Below, one piece after another: positions 1 through 11,588 of a DNA stretch of 64,000 nucleotides. The notes beneath the pieces were generated by a model. That model saw only the letters and a program-made list of their open reading frames with translations. It was not told the origin of the DNA and did not search any database. A program made the position numbers and the translations under genes. The stretch spans positions 1 to 64,000 of the forward strand of contig JACKNC010000001.1 of NCBI GenBank assembly GCA_024235095.1, read 5' to 3'. Position 1 is the first letter of the stretch. Each line of letters starts with the position of its first letter. This DNA comes from Gammaproteobacteria bacterium. GTDB lineage: Bacteria; Pseudomonadota; Gammaproteobacteria; Competibacterales; Competibacteraceae.

Positions 1-1056
1 TGACACAGCAGCGGGCGCTTTTGTGGTCTTGCTTTTTCTCGATTTGCGGCGCTCACCCTTTTCGAGTGCGCCCTGATCAGCGCGTCCCCTTGGGAATCGG
101 TCGCCACCCGGCGCAATTTCACGGCGCGGGCCATGCGTGTCAGTTCGTCCCTCACTGCGGGGTTTGCCCGCCGCCGGACGGGCCGGCGCTTCAGCTTTTC
201 TGCGGGTCTTACCTTCCGTCGTCGGAGGTGCGACGGGTTTTCTGGCGCGGCTTTCGGGTTCAGCTCCACCCACCTCGGGGCGCCGCTGCGGCTGAGACGC
301 GGTGACGCTATTCGATGCTCGACGCGGCGGTATTTCAGCCGCTCGAGCGGCAACCGGTTTCTCTGCGGGTTTTCGCCGATGATCCTGCTCCAACCGACGG
401 CGGGCTTCTTCCTCAGCTTGATGACGGGCGGCTTCCTCAGCTTGATGACGGGCGGCTTCCTCAGCTTGACGACGGACTTCTTCCTCGGCTTGACGACGGG
501 CTTCTTCCTCGGCTTGACGACGGACTTCTTCCTCGGTAGATAGTCTGGATGTTTCTTCCACCTGCTGGAGCGCTGTGGGAACCGGTTCCTCAATGTTGTC
601 GTGCGACGCTTCTGTTCCCGTCACAGCAGACGTTGGCGCGCCTTTAACCAGAGGTAGCGTCGATGTTTCCACCACAGCAGGTGCAGGCGTTTCGCTTTGA
701 ATTACGGTTTCACGACGGCGCGAGGATTCATCATCCACCAGGCTGCGTTTGACATAGGTTCGTTTTTTACGCACTTCCACACTGACGGTTTTAACCTGCC
801 CAGCCGCGCCTCCGCTCATTTTAATTTCACTATGAGTCTTGCGTTTAAGGATGATTTTTTTAGGCTCGGTCGCGCCTGGAATGGATTGGCCACCATGACT
901 TCGGCGCAAATGGGCCAAAAGATCCACCTTCTGTTTCTCTGTGATCGCTGCCTCCGCATTGGCGACCACGATACCTGCTTCGGCAAACTGCTCCAATAAG
1001 CGATCCACCGGTATACCGACAACTGTCGCAAACTGCTTGACCGTTACATCCGTCAT
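1..1056 (-). CDS. infB: Translation initiation factor IF-2, N-terminal part (runs off left edge)
   Basis: The frame is open from the ATG at 1054-1056 to base 1, giving about 352 residues without a stop. The start [10 protein letters not shown] followed by a short helical module is the IF-2 N-terminal domain. It is followed by a long charged, low-complexity linker (Lys, Arg, Glu, Ala, Pro) with six [12 protein letters not shown] octads. The GTPase core lies outside the window. IF-2 is the GTPase that brings initiator tRNA to the 30S subunit. It is the last gene of the rimP-nusA-infB operon, 25 bases after the nusA stop. The identification rests on the N-terminus and gene order and is firm. Confidence 0.93.
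   Translation of the reverse strand, partial: MTDVTVKQFATVVGIPVDRLLEQFAEAGIVVANAEAAITEKQKVDLLAHLRRSHGGQSIPGATEPKKIILKRKTHSEIKMSGGAAGQVKTVSVEVRKKRTYVKRSLVDDESSRRRETVIQSETPAPAVVETSTLPLVKGAPTSAVTGTEASHDNIEEPVPTALQQVEETSRLSTEEEVRRQAEEEARRQAEEEVRRQAEEAARHQAEEAARHQAEEEARRRLEQDHRRKPAEKPVAARAAEIPPRRASNSVTASQPQRRPEVGGAEPESRARKPVAPPTTEGKTRRKAEAPARPAAGKPRSEGRTDTHGPRREIAPGGDRFPRGRADQGALEKGERRKSRKSKTTKAPAAVS
397..540 (-). repeat. Six 24-bp tandem units inside infB
   Basis: Six consecutive 24-bp units (397-420, 421-444, 445-468, 469-492, 493-516, 517-540) encode eight-residue units of the form QAEE-x-x-R-R/H. They lie in the IF-2 linker and should form a single charged helix. Units differ at a few positions, so the array is old enough to have drifted but still in register. 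Confidence 0.85.
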
Positions 1057-1081
1057 TTCCACCCCCAAGACGAACTGTGGG

Positions 1082-2605
1082 CTACCCATTGTTTGAAAAC
1101 CAGGGCGCTCGCGCCGTCATAATCAATCTTGCGGCCCGCTCATCGCTCAGACCGGCTATTTCATTCAGATCATCGACCGAAAGTTCGGCCAAATCTTCCA
1201 TAGTGTTAATCCCATGACGCGCCAGGGTGATCGCTAGTTCCTCATCCATCCCTTCCATCGACCGCAAATCATCGGCAGGTTGTGCATCCCCGAACTGCTC
1301 CTCAGCGGCAATCGCTCGGGTCAACAGAACATCGCGCGCCCGCCCGCGCAATTCTTCAACAATCTCTTCATCGAATTCCGCAATTTCCAGCATTTCATGC
1401 ACTGGCACATAGGCTACTTCTTCCAGGCCGGAAAATCCTTCTCTCGCCAGAATTTCTGCGATTTCCTCATCGACTCCCAGTTGTTCCATGAACATCCTGA
1501 TCAACGCTTCATCTTCCTGGCCACGTCGGGCGAACGCCTGCTCATGGGTCATGACATTGAGCGTCCAACCGGTCAAGCGGCTGGCCAATTGCACATTCTG
1601 CCCCCCCTTCCCGATGGCCTGAGCTAACTGCTTCTCGTCGGAAACAATGATATCCATACTATGAGTATCTTCGTCGACGATCACCGAATCGACTTCCGCC
1701 GGCGACATGGCGTTCATGACAAAGCGCACCGAATCATCGTCCCATTGCACGATATCAACCCGTTCGCCGGCCAACTCATTGGTGACGCTCTGCACTCGCG
1801 CGCCGCGCATGCCCACGCAGGCGCCCACAGGGTCAATGCGCGTATCCTTGCTTTTAACGGCGATCTTGGCCCGGGAACCCGGATCGCGCGCGGCGCAGCG
1901 AATCTCGATGAGTCCCTGATTAATCTCGGGCACTTCCAGGGTGAATAGCGCCACTAGAAACTCTGGGGCGACCCGGCTCACGAAAAGCTGCGGGCCGCGA
2001 CTCTCAGTGCGCACATCTTTCAAATAGCCGCGCACCCGCTCGCCGATGCGGAATGATTCACGAGGAATGAGATCCTCGCGGGTGATCTTGGCTTCGACAT
2101 TGCCGCCGATATCGATAATCACTTCGCCGCGCTCGAGGCGCTTGACCACGCCGGTAATCAGCTCACCCTTGCGATGCAGGTAGGCTTCAACAATCTGTGC
2201 GCGTTCGGCGTCTCGAACCTTTTGGACAATCACTTGTTTGGCGGTTTGTGCAGCGATACGCCCGCCAAAGTCAGCGTTTTCCAGCGGTGATTGCACTATT
2301 TCATTGACTTGGGCGTCCGCCTTGATCTGGCGGGCCTCGAAGAGCGCCATTTCCCGATCCGGATTTTCGACCTGCGCAGTATCGGCTACGATGGACCAGC
2401 ATCGGAAGGTTTCATAACTTCCCGTTCGCCGGTTAATCACCACCCGCACATCAGGATCGCCTGGATAACGTTTCTTGGCCACCGAAGCCAGCGCGATTTC
2501 CAGTGCGTCGAAGATTACCTCCTTATTAACGCCTTTCTCATTGGAGACGGCGTCCACGACCAGCAGGATTTCTTTATTGCCTTCTTTGCTGTCTTTAACG
2601 CGCAT
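1082..2605 (-). CDS. nusA: Transcription termination/antitermination factor NusA
   Basis: 507 residues, usual length for a gammaproteobacterial NusA. NusA binds RNA polymerase and modulates pausing, termination and antitermination. After a 9-residue extension the protein aligns with the E. coli start (NKEIL-VV-AVSNEK). Order: N-terminal polymerase-binding domain (about 10-140), S1 domain, two KH domains (motifs [12 protein letters not shown] and [13 protein letters not shown]), and two C-terminal acidic helix-hairpin-helix repeats, as in E. coli. The ATG at 2605 has a GGGAGG ribosome site nine bases upstream. It sits 42 bases after rimP in the conserved rimP-nusA-infB operon, which in relatives is autoregulated by NusA. 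Confidence 0.97.
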   Translation of the reverse strand: MRVKDSKEGNKEILLVVDAVSNEKGVNKEVIFDALEIALASVAKKRYPGDPDVRVVINRRTGSYETFRCWSIVADTAQVENPDREMALFEARQIKADAQVNEIVQSPLENADFGGRIAAQTAKQVIVQKVRDAERAQIVEAYLHRKGELITGVVKRLERGEVIIDIGGNVEAKITREDLIPRESFRIGERVRGYLKDVRTESRGPQLFVSRVAPEFLVALFTLEVPEINQGLIEIRCAARDPGSRAKIAVKSKDTRIDPVGACVGMRGARVQSVTNELAGERVDIVQWDDDSVRFVMNAMSPAEVDSVIVDEDTHSMDIIVSDEKQLAQAIGKGGQNVQLASRLTGWTLNVMTHEQAFARRGQEDEALIRMFMEQLGVDEEIAEILAREGFSGLEEVAYVPVHEMLEIAEFDEEIVEELRGRARDVLLTRAIAAEEQFGDAQPADDLRSMEGMDEELAITLARHGINTMEDLAELSVDDLNEIAGLSDERAARLIMTARAPWFSNNG

Positions 2606-2647
2606 GTGGTTCTGCCTCCCAGCCGGTTCCGCCCGCTGTCATCCCGT

Positions 2648-3106
2648 CTAGAGTTCGGGCGCCAATCGAGCCTTTTCAACCCGCTCGAGCGGCGCTTGCC
2701 ATTCCCGTCCCTCGCTGTCCACGATCGCCACCTTGTCGTCGCGCATTCCAAGCAGGCGCCCAACCAGCTTGCGCCGTCCTTCCTGCGGTTCGCGTAACCG
2801 CAGTTGTACTTGCGAGCCAGCGAAGCGCTCAAAATGCTTCGCCTCGAATAAAGGGCGATCCAGACCAGGCGAGGATATCTCCAGGGTATAACGCCCAGTG
2901 ATGAGATCCTCCACATCCAACACGCCGCTCAGCTGATGGCTGACGCGTTGGCAATCGTCCAGGGTGATGCCCGTTTCGCTGTCGATATAAACTCGCAACA
3001 AGGCGTTGGGGCGACTGGAATGAAATTCCATGCCTACCCATTCATAACCCATGGCTTCCACCACGGGGGTTAAAATTCGCCCGAGTTTCTGAATGTCCTC
3101 GCGCAT
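2648..3106 (-). CDS. rimP: Ribosome maturation factor RimP
   Basis: 152 residues from the ATG at 3106; required for 30S subunit assembly. Conserved blocks LRVYIDSETGITLDDC, VSHQLSGVLDVED and LEISSPGLDRPLF are the RimP N-terminal domain, followed by the small SH3-like C-terminal domain. A GTG nine bases upstream (3115) is in frame, but the ATG is preceded by GGTGA at five-base spacing and gives a length like the E. coli protein, so it is preferred. First protein-coding gene of the operon with nusA and infB. Its ribosome site overlaps the stop codon of a small upstream ORF. Confidence 0.95.
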   Translation of the reverse strand: MREDIQKLGRILTPVVEAMGYEWVGMEFHSSRPNALLRVYIDSETGITLDDCQRVSHQLSGVLDVEDLITGRYTLEISSPGLDRPLFEAKHFERFAGSQVQLRLREPQEGRRKLVGRLLGMRDDKVAIVDSEGREWQAPLERVEKARLAPEL

Positions 3107-3111
3107 TTTGA

Positions 3112-3189
3112 TCACCGGAAATAAAAAAGGGGCCTTCGGCCCACTTGTTCATCCAAAAACTGGTTGATCCGTCGCGGCACAACTTTCAT
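3112..3189 (-). CDS. Possible 25-residue leader peptide spanning the rimP attenuator
   Basis: ATG at 3187-3189, preceded by AAGG at five-base spacing, opens a 25-codon ORF (begins MKVVPRRINQ, ends PLFYFR). It reads straight through the hairpin at 3122-3143 and stops at TGA 3112-3114, which is part of the GGTGA ribosome site of rimP. Translation through the hairpin could prevent it from forming and couple to rimP. No homology is recognised; the claim rests on position, start and ribosome site only. Confidence 0.35.
   Translation of the reverse strand: MKVVPRRINQFLDEQVGRRPLFYFR
3122..3143 (-). terminator. Attenuator-like hairpin just upstream of rimP
   Basis: Read on the minus strand: GGGCC-GAA-GGCCC, a five-pair GC stem, followed by C and six T. 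It has the form of an intrinsic terminator, yet it ends only about 16 bases before the rimP start, leaving no room for a promoter after it. It therefore looks like an attenuator in the leader of the rimP-nusA-infB transcript. Confidence 0.6.
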
Positions 3190-3190
3190 T

Positions 3191-3235
3191 TCAACCTTGC
3201 TTCAGCGCCGCCCGCTCCTTAATCCAGGCGAGCAT
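3191..3235 (-). CDS. Possible 14-residue upstream ORF in the rimP leader
   Basis: ATG at 3233-3235 with AGGAG very close upstream (three-base spacing, shorter than ideal). It encodes MLAWIKERAALKQG and ends in TGA at 3191-3193, one base before the ATG of the next small ORF (TGAAATG arrangement). It could be chance, but the stop-start juxtaposition with the second leader ORF is suggestive of coupled translation. Confidence 0.25.
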   Translation of the reverse strand: MLAWIKERAALKQG

Positions 3236-3299
3236 TCGCTCCTGTTTTACTTACGTCGCCAAGGCTGTTTACATCAAACAATCCTGAAAACGACCCCAC

Positions 3300-3321
3300 A
3301 AAAAAAGCCCTTGAAGGGCTT
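3300..3321 (-). terminator. Intrinsic terminator after tRNA-fMet
   Basis: Minus-strand reading AAGCCC-TTCAA-GGGCTT followed by seven T, ten bases downstream of the tRNA 3' end at 3331. Classic stem plus T-tract. Confidence 0.8.
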
Positions 3322-3330
3322 CCTTAAATT

Positions 3331-3407
<77 letters not shown>

Positions 3408-3467
3408 TTTGAGAAAAGCGAGATTAACATGGATGAACTACACTTTGCAAGACATTCAACCTCACAC

Positions 3468-4438
<971 letters not shown>

Positions 4439-4619
4439 TCAATCTCCCGCTTCTGTTCGTAAACACCACCTCATTCTTCATTGCAGGCTGATTTGAATTC
4501 CATCCTGCCAAGCTGGCTTGACGGTTTCAGCAACCAATGCTAGTTTGATTGTAATGAGTCATTCATCCGTTTTATATCATAAATTTTCCATACAGCGGTC
4601 ACGCTGAATTATCAGAACA

Positions 4620-4928
4620 TTGATCACTCAATTCGTGCGACTCGCCGTCGCGATAATAGCGTTGACCGCTTGCGCAACGGCGCCCGTGCAAGAGATGAGC
4701 GACGCCCGCCTGGCGATCCGTTCGGCAGAGGCAGTCGGTGCTTTACAGCACTCGCCCCAAGCCCTGATGGAGGCTCAGCGCCTGTTGCAAGAGGCGCAGA
4801 CCCACTTGGAGAGCGGCGCCTACGAGGATGCCCGCCAGTATGCCCTGGATGCTCGCCAGCAAGCCATTAAGGCGCGGAATATGGCGTTGCGAAATAATAA
4901 TCTATTTCGTTCTAACCCGACTCCCTGA
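4620..4928 (+). CDS. Small DUF4398-like lipoprotein
   Basis: 102 residues from a TTG at 4620. Hydrophobic start VRLAVAIIALTACA, with a lipobox LTAC giving Cys18 after cleavage. The mature part is an alpha-helical repeat (ARLAIRSAE, LMEAQRLLQEAQ, YEDARQYALDARQQA) as in DUF4398 proteins, which are outer-membrane or periplasmic helical lipoproteins, often near OmpA-type proteins. No ATG in frame precedes the signal sequence; the start is the least certain part. The TlpA-like gene follows 46 bases later. Confidence 0.7.
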   Translation: MITQFVRLAVAIIALTACATAPVQEMSDARLAIRSAEAVGALQHSPQALMEAQRLLQEAQTHLESGAYEDARQYALDARQQAIKARNMALRNNNLFRSNPTP

Positions 4929-4974
4929 TCGAGTAACCTGTTTTTTCAACTCCACCGGTACCGGATGCATCGAG

Positions 4975-5496
4975 ATGCCTGTTATCGACTCCTGTCGACT
5001 CCGTCGGTTCGCTGTCAGAGAACTTTTTGCGCTGGCGCTGCTAATAACCACTCCTTGTATCCATGCCCAGGAAGCAATGTTTACTCTGCCGGGTTTGGAC
5101 CAACAGCCGATCCGCCTGGCGGATTTTCGAGGGCGATGGGTCGTTGTCAACTTCTGGGCGACTTGGTGTACGCCCTGTCTGATGGAAATGCCGGAATTGC
5201 AAGCGTTCCATGACGCCAATCGTAAAAGATCTGTGGTTATTGGCGTCAATTTCGAGGAACTTCCGCTCGCCAAGATTCGTCAGTTTATCGAAGACCTGTC
5301 CGTAACCTTTCCCATTGCTCTGAGTGGTGGCCAACCTCTATCCGGTTTTGAGGTGAAAGGCTTGCCAACCACTTTCCTGGTTTCTCCGCAAGGCAAATTA
5401 GTCGATGCTCATCTGGGGACGGTCAATGCGGCCATGTTGAACCAGCGCATTGCCGAACTGGAAAAAACGGGCAATCCAGCGTATGAGGTTCAATGA
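4975..5496 (+). CDS. TlpA-like periplasmic thiol:disulfide oxidoreductase
   Basis: 173 residues from ATG 4975. An uncleaved or weakly cleaved signal segment (about 14-31, ending HAQ) precedes a thioredoxin fold with the active site WATWCTPC (Cys65, Cys68) and the cis-proline block GLPTTFLVSPQG. This is the TlpA/ResA-type redoxin that reduces periplasmic disulfides, often for cytochrome c maturation. A longer reading from 4828 overlaps the preceding gene and lacks a signal at its N-terminus, so it was not used. No maturation genes are adjacent, so the partner is unknown. Confidence 0.85.
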   Translation: MPVIDSCRLRRFAVRELFALALLITTPCIHAQEAMFTLPGLDQQPIRLADFRGRWVVVNFWATWCTPCLMEMPELQAFHDANRKRSVVIGVNFEELPLAKIRQFIEDLSVTFPIALSGGQPLSGFEVKGLPTTFLVSPQGKLVDAHLGTVNAAMLNQRIAELEKTGNPAYEVQ

Positions 5497-5545
5497 AGCC
5501 AAAACAATAGACCTGTTCCGAAATATTCACCATAATTCATTGAAA

Positions 5546-5730
5546 TTAATCAGCTATATTCTTAGTGCGGTTTCTAAACTTAAACTTAATTGACGGAATG
5601 CCAAAGTTCTTTAACTGGCCGATTAAATGTTCAATGCCAACACGAACTTGATTGATCCTGCGATTGCTCAGGATAATCGATATTACGACCGGCCTTAAGT
5701 TGCTTATTTTTAATGCCTAAACGAGTTCCT
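5546..5730 (-). pseudogene. C-terminal remnant of an IS5-type (DDE_Tnp_4-like) transposase
   Basis: Translated from the minus strand, the segment gives NRRINQVRVGIEHLIGQLK followed by FGIPSIKF and FRNR, ending at TAA 5546-5548. That is the conserved end of HARBI-like IS5-family transposases, including the catalytic Glu region (R-x-x-x-E-H-x-I-G). No start or upstream catalytic part is present, and the reading frame is lost above about 5685. With the MITE-like element it accounts for most of the gene-free stretch 5497-5886. Confidence 0.65.
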
Positions 5731-5785
5731 TCATTGCGCAATCAAACTGTTACTGTCCCCTGGCGGGCCGGGGGTTTCTCAGGAT

Positions 5786-5875
5786 CAGGACTTTCGCTTA
5801 TGGGCTATTTTTTACTATATATAGATATTTATTGATCATTACCATACTTTATATGGTAGCCAAGCGAAAGTCCTG
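5786..5875. mobile_element. MITE-like element, copy 1 (90 bp, 14-bp inverted ends, 5-bp target duplication)
   Basis: Perfect 14-bp terminal inverted repeats: caggactttcgctt at 5786-5799 and its complement at 5862-5875. The flanks aggat (5781-5785) and aggat (5876-5880) form a perfect 5-bp target duplication. The interior is very AT-rich, codes for nothing and contains a small hairpin (accata/tatggt). It lies four bases beyond the stop-side end of the first kinase gene. A second copy with the same ends is at 29738-29828. Confidence 0.85.
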
Positions 5876-5886
5876 AGGATAATAAC

Positions 5887-8235
5887 TCACGTTAATTTAT
5901 CCAAACGGAACGCCTCGATGATCTTGTGGGTCATTTCAAGTGCGGCATCAAATGCATCCCGTTGAATTCCAAGCGCGGTCAGGTCACCTGCTTTGCCAGC
6001 CTGCTCGAGTTCTGCGCACACTTGGCCCAATTGCAGAGCGCCGATGGCGCGAGCGTTGGATTTGAGCGTATGCGCAATCTGGCCGACAGCGGCGGCGTCC
6101 CCCTCGGCCAGGGCGGCGCCCAGGCGCTCGGCCTGCGCTTGGGCCGTGACCTGGAACTTCTCCAGCAGGCGGCGGTGGATCGCCGGTTTGTCTCCCACCA
6201 TCCGCGTCAATGCACTGGGGTCGAACACCGGGGGGTCACCAGCGTCCGCCGTCGCCGCTGTAGCCTTTGCACAGGCCAGTGCCCCGGCTGTCGCGTCCGC
6301 CGGGGTCGGATCTGCGGCAACCGGCAGCCAGTGGACGAGTTGTTCCCGAAGTTGCGACAAGGGCGTCGGCTTGGCCAGGTAGCCATCCATGCCGGCGGCC
6401 TGGCAGCGCTCGGCCTCCCCCTGGAACACGTTGGCCGTCAAGGCTAGGATCGGGGTATGGCTAATACCCCCACGGTTAACCTCTTCTCGGCGGATCGCCT
6501 CGGCGAGCTGATAGCCATCCAGGTGCGGCATGTGGAGGTCGGACAGCACCAGGGCGTAGTTGCCGGTCCGCCATTGGCGGAAGGCTTCCTGCCCGTCCGG
6601 GGCGATGTCGCACGGGTAGCCCAGCTTGGCAAGTTGCTGCCGGATCACCTTCTGGTTGATTTCATTGTCTTCGGCCACCAGGATCAGCCGCCCCTGCACA
6701 AGGGCTTCCGCGCGGCGAGGTACGCTCGCCTCGGACGGTGGCAGGAAAGGCCGGTACTTGGCCTCCGTGGCCGCCGCCAACTGCGCCTCGTCGGCCCAGG
6801 GGAAGGGCAAACGAGCGGTGAACGTGCTGCCCACCCCTGGCGTGCTCTCCACCCGGATCTCGCCGCCCATCGCCTCAGCCAAACGCCGGGCGATCACCAG
6901 CCCCAACCCCGTCCCGCCGTACTTACGTGTGGTCGAGGCGTCGGCCTGGGTGAAGGGATGGAACACCCGCTCGAGTGTCGCCGTATCCATGCCGATACCG
7001 TTGTCGCGCACCACAAGTTCAACCCAGACCGAGCCGGTTTCTTCGCCGATCCGCCGTGCGGACACCCTCACTTCCCCTGAATGCTCCAGTCCACTGGAGA
7101 ACTTGATGGCGTTAGTGGTGAAGTTGGACAGAATCTGGCGCACCCGCAGCACATCGCCTTCCAGGGCGCGGGGGATGTTCGGATCTATCTCATGGCGCAG
7201 CGTCGCTCCCTTCTGCTGGGCATAGCCAGCGAGGATGGCGCAGACTTTCTCAACCACGTCAGCGAGGGCGAAGGGTTCAGTGGAGAGGTCGAGCTTGCCA
7301 GCTTCGATCTTGGAAAAATCGAGGATATCGTTGAGGATACCCAGCTGGGCTTGGGCCGAATCCCGGATGACGCCCGCTATTTTGCGCTGCTCGTCGGTCA
7401 AGCGCATGTTGAGCAACACGTCCGTCATGCCGATGACCCCATTCATCGGCGTGCGGATCTCATGCGACATGTTTGCCAAAAATTCCGACTTTGCTCGACT
7501 TGCGACTTCGGCCGCTTCCTTGGCGGTAACGAGTTCACGCTCATAAGCCATCTGTCGATGCTGGTCAGCCAGCAATTGCCGCGACATCGCGTTAAATGCC
7601 ACGCTGGTAATGGCTAACTCATCCTTGCCATAAACGGGAATCTGATAACCCAACTCTCCCCTACTCAGGTGGTTCGCACCTTTCGCCATGTGGGCCAATT
7701 GGCGAGTAAGGTAGGTGCCTAATGCCAGAGAGAACAGACCTACAAGCGCCATTTCACCCAAAGCAATGCCCACACTCCAACGCTGCGCTTCGGCGAAAAT
7801 GTTCTTTATATGTGACACATCGATACCGATCTCTACGCGGCCAAAATTCACTTGCGCCGCATTGATTTCACTGGACACATCGTAGGTATTATCCTCGACT
7901 TCATCCAGCCGTTTATCTTCATAAAACGGTCGCCCTAAGAGGAGTGAGGAGCCTGCCTGTGCTAACACCTGGCCGTTGCTGTCCTTTATACGCGCGTAGG
8001 AAATCCCAGGGTTGCGAATTAGTTCCTGGGCAAAAGAACCCAGCCGCGCCAAATCCATTCCTAACAAGGCGTCCTTTGTCATAGCGGCAAACGAAGCCGA
8101 AGTAACCTGGGCATAACGCTGAAGTTGCAACTCGTTTGAGTCGCGCAAAAAACGCATGATGCTGGCGACGAGGATCGCCAGCAATACGGCCTCGATTAAG
8201 GCAATCCCCAGGATGGTTTTTAAGCGGAAGGACAT
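5887..8235 (-). CDS. Hybrid sensor histidine kinase with HAMP, REC and HPt (kinase 1)
   Basis: 782 residues. Membrane segments at about 8-30 and 153-176 bracket a small periplasmic sensor (31-150), followed by HAMP (177-230), HisKA with phospho-acceptor His258 in [12 protein letters not shown], and HATPase with N box (Asn375), DNGIGM (411-416) and GGTGLGL (440-446). Then come a receiver with Asp566 and Lys622, and an HPt domain with His722 (AHTLKS). A full His-Asp-His relay is thus on one chain; the final response regulator is not nearby. The gene starts 15 bases after the PhnD-like gene and is probably co-transcribed, making that protein a likely ligand-binding partner. Its receiver-HPt region is almost identical to that of kinase 4. 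Confidence 0.93.
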   Translation of the reverse strand: MSFRLKTILGIALIEAVLLAILVASIMRFLRDSNELQLQRYAQVTSASFAAMTKDALLGMDLARLGSFAQELIRNPGISYARIKDSNGQVLAQAGSSLLLGRPFYEDKRLDEVEDNTYDVSSEINAAQVNFGRVEIGIDVSHIKNIFAEAQRWSVGIALGEMALVGLFSLALGTYLTRQLAHMAKGANHLSRGELGYQIPVYGKDELAITSVAFNAMSRQLLADQHRQMAYERELVTAKEAAEVASRAKSEFLANMSHEIRTPMNGVIGMTDVLLNMRLTDEQRKIAGVIRDSAQAQLGILNDILDFSKIEAGKLDLSTEPFALADVVEKVCAILAGYAQQKGATLRHEIDPNIPRALEGDVLRVRQILSNFTTNAIKFSSGLEHSGEVRVSARRIGEETGSVWVELVVRDNGIGMDTATLERVFHPFTQADASTTRKYGGTGLGLVIARRLAEAMGGEIRVESTPGVGSTFTARLPFPWADEAQLAAATEAKYRPFLPPSEASVPRRAEALVQGRLILVAEDNEINQKVIRQQLAKLGYPCDIAPDGQEAFRQWRTGNYALVLSDLHMPHLDGYQLAEAIRREEVNRGGISHTPILALTANVFQGEAERCQAAGMDGYLAKPTPLSQLREQLVHWLPVAADPTPADATAGALACAKATAATADAGDPPVFDPSALTRMVGDKPAIHRRLLEKFQVTAQAQAERLGAALAEGDAAAVGQIAHTLKSNARAIGALQLGQVCAELEQAGKAGDLTALGIQRDAFDAALEMTHKIIEAFRLDKLT

Positions 8236-8250
8236 GAATTCTAGATTGAC

Positions 8251-9099
8251 CTACTTCAGCAAGGTATCTAGAAGGCCAATATTAAGGGCGCGCACATCGT
8301 CCCAATCCGCATCGGTGGCCGCAGCCACTCCTCTCGTGAAGCTAATGCCATCTAGCAATTTACGGCCCTCACTATCTTCGTTCATTTGCAAGAAAGCGCT
8401 TTTAAATTTGTTCGCCACCTCGGTGGGAACACGGGGGTGTGCTGCGATCGCATGGGGTGTATAGCCCTGTGTAGCCCACAAAATTTTCAAGTCATTACGA
8501 ACAGATTCTTCTGCCAACTCCAGGGTACGTTGAATACCACCTCCAGCCGGGTAGAGTCCCTTGGCTACATTTATGTAGACCGAATCATGCGAAGAGACAT
8601 ACTTTGGCATGAAGGTAATCCCCTGTTTGCGCAACTCTGCTCGCGGCAGGATGCTAGCGGCGAAAGCTGCTGGAGAAGGGAAAACCAAGGTCTTCCCTTC
8701 CAGATCCTTGAGCGCTTTGATAGGACTATCTTTTCTTGTCACAAGGATTCCTTTGATGCGGTGGTCTTTTTCCTTGATCAGCGCCTGATAGCCGGGTTTC
8801 TGGCTAAAGACAGTGTAGTGGTAAGGATTCATATATGCGAAGTCATATTCCCCTTGGGCAAGTCGTTGTTCGAAGACGGGAATACTAGGGGCTGTCACAA
8901 AACGCAGTTGAATATCCGTCTTCGAGGTCAACCAAGACAATAGAGGAGACCAACTTTCAACCAGTTCGGATGCGGTTTGCTGGGGCACAATCGCAAAGGA
9001 ATAGGTCCTTTCGTCTTCTACTGCCCCCACACGCCAGGAAAATGCGGCAAGCCCAAAGATGATCATTATTTTTATGCATCGGTACAGAAAAAGAAACAT
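8251..9099 (-). CDS. PhnD-like periplasmic phosphate/phosphonate-type binding protein
   Basis: 282 residues with an N-terminal signal (about 8-26, ending VGA). The fold markers are those of the PhnD/phosphonate-binding family: YSFAIVPQQTASELVESW at the start, YDFAYMNPYHYTVFSQ, GILVTRKDSPIKALKDLEGKT and FPSPAAFAAS. No transporter permease or ATPase gene is present; instead the gene is 15 bases upstream of kinase 1. Related domains act as sensors in TtrS-type kinases, so a signalling role (binding a small anion and touching the kinase periplasmic domain) is more likely than uptake. That role is inference. Confidence 0.82.
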   Translation of the reverse strand: MFLFLYRCIKIMIIFGLAAFSWRVGAVEDERTYSFAIVPQQTASELVESWSPLLSWLTSKTDIQLRFVTAPSIPVFEQRLAQGEYDFAYMNPYHYTVFSQKPGYQALIKEKDHRIKGILVTRKDSPIKALKDLEGKTLVFPSPAAFAASILPRAELRKQGITFMPKYVSSHDSVYINVAKGLYPAGGGIQRTLELAEESVRNDLKILWATQGYTPHAIAAHPRVPTEVANKFKSAFLQMNEDSEGRKLLDGISFTRGVAAATDADWDDVRALNIGLLDTLLK

Positions 9100-9266
9100 A
9101 TGATGCTTACCCTATTTATTTCAAAGCAGGTTGAAGAAAGAGAACAAGCGATCCCACAGCAAGAGCTGCAGGATATTCAACAGGCGGTGCCTCGCAGTGA
9201 ACTCCAGGGTATGCACCCGAAGAGAATCAAGCAACGGTTCCTGATATTGAGGCCAGGTTAAAAAGG

Positions 9267-11579
<2,313 letters not shown>

Positions 11580-11588
11580 GATATCAAA

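Noticed and set aside
397..540. Regular 24-bp repeats that could suggest a CRISPR array
   Set aside because: There are no spacers; the units are contiguous and code in frame within infB.
2291..2797. Plus-strand frame of 168 codons opposite nusA and rimP
   Set aside because: It lies antisense to two firmly identified genes and has no domain.
4828..4974. Longer N-terminus for the TlpA-like protein
   Set aside because: It overlaps the preceding lipoprotein gene in another frame and would bury the signal peptide.
8235..8251. Tetrathionate sensor system (TtrS-like) for the PhnD-like protein and kinase 1
   Set aside because: No tetrathionate reductase genes or TtrR partner are near, and the binding protein is a separate chain; only the fold is shared.
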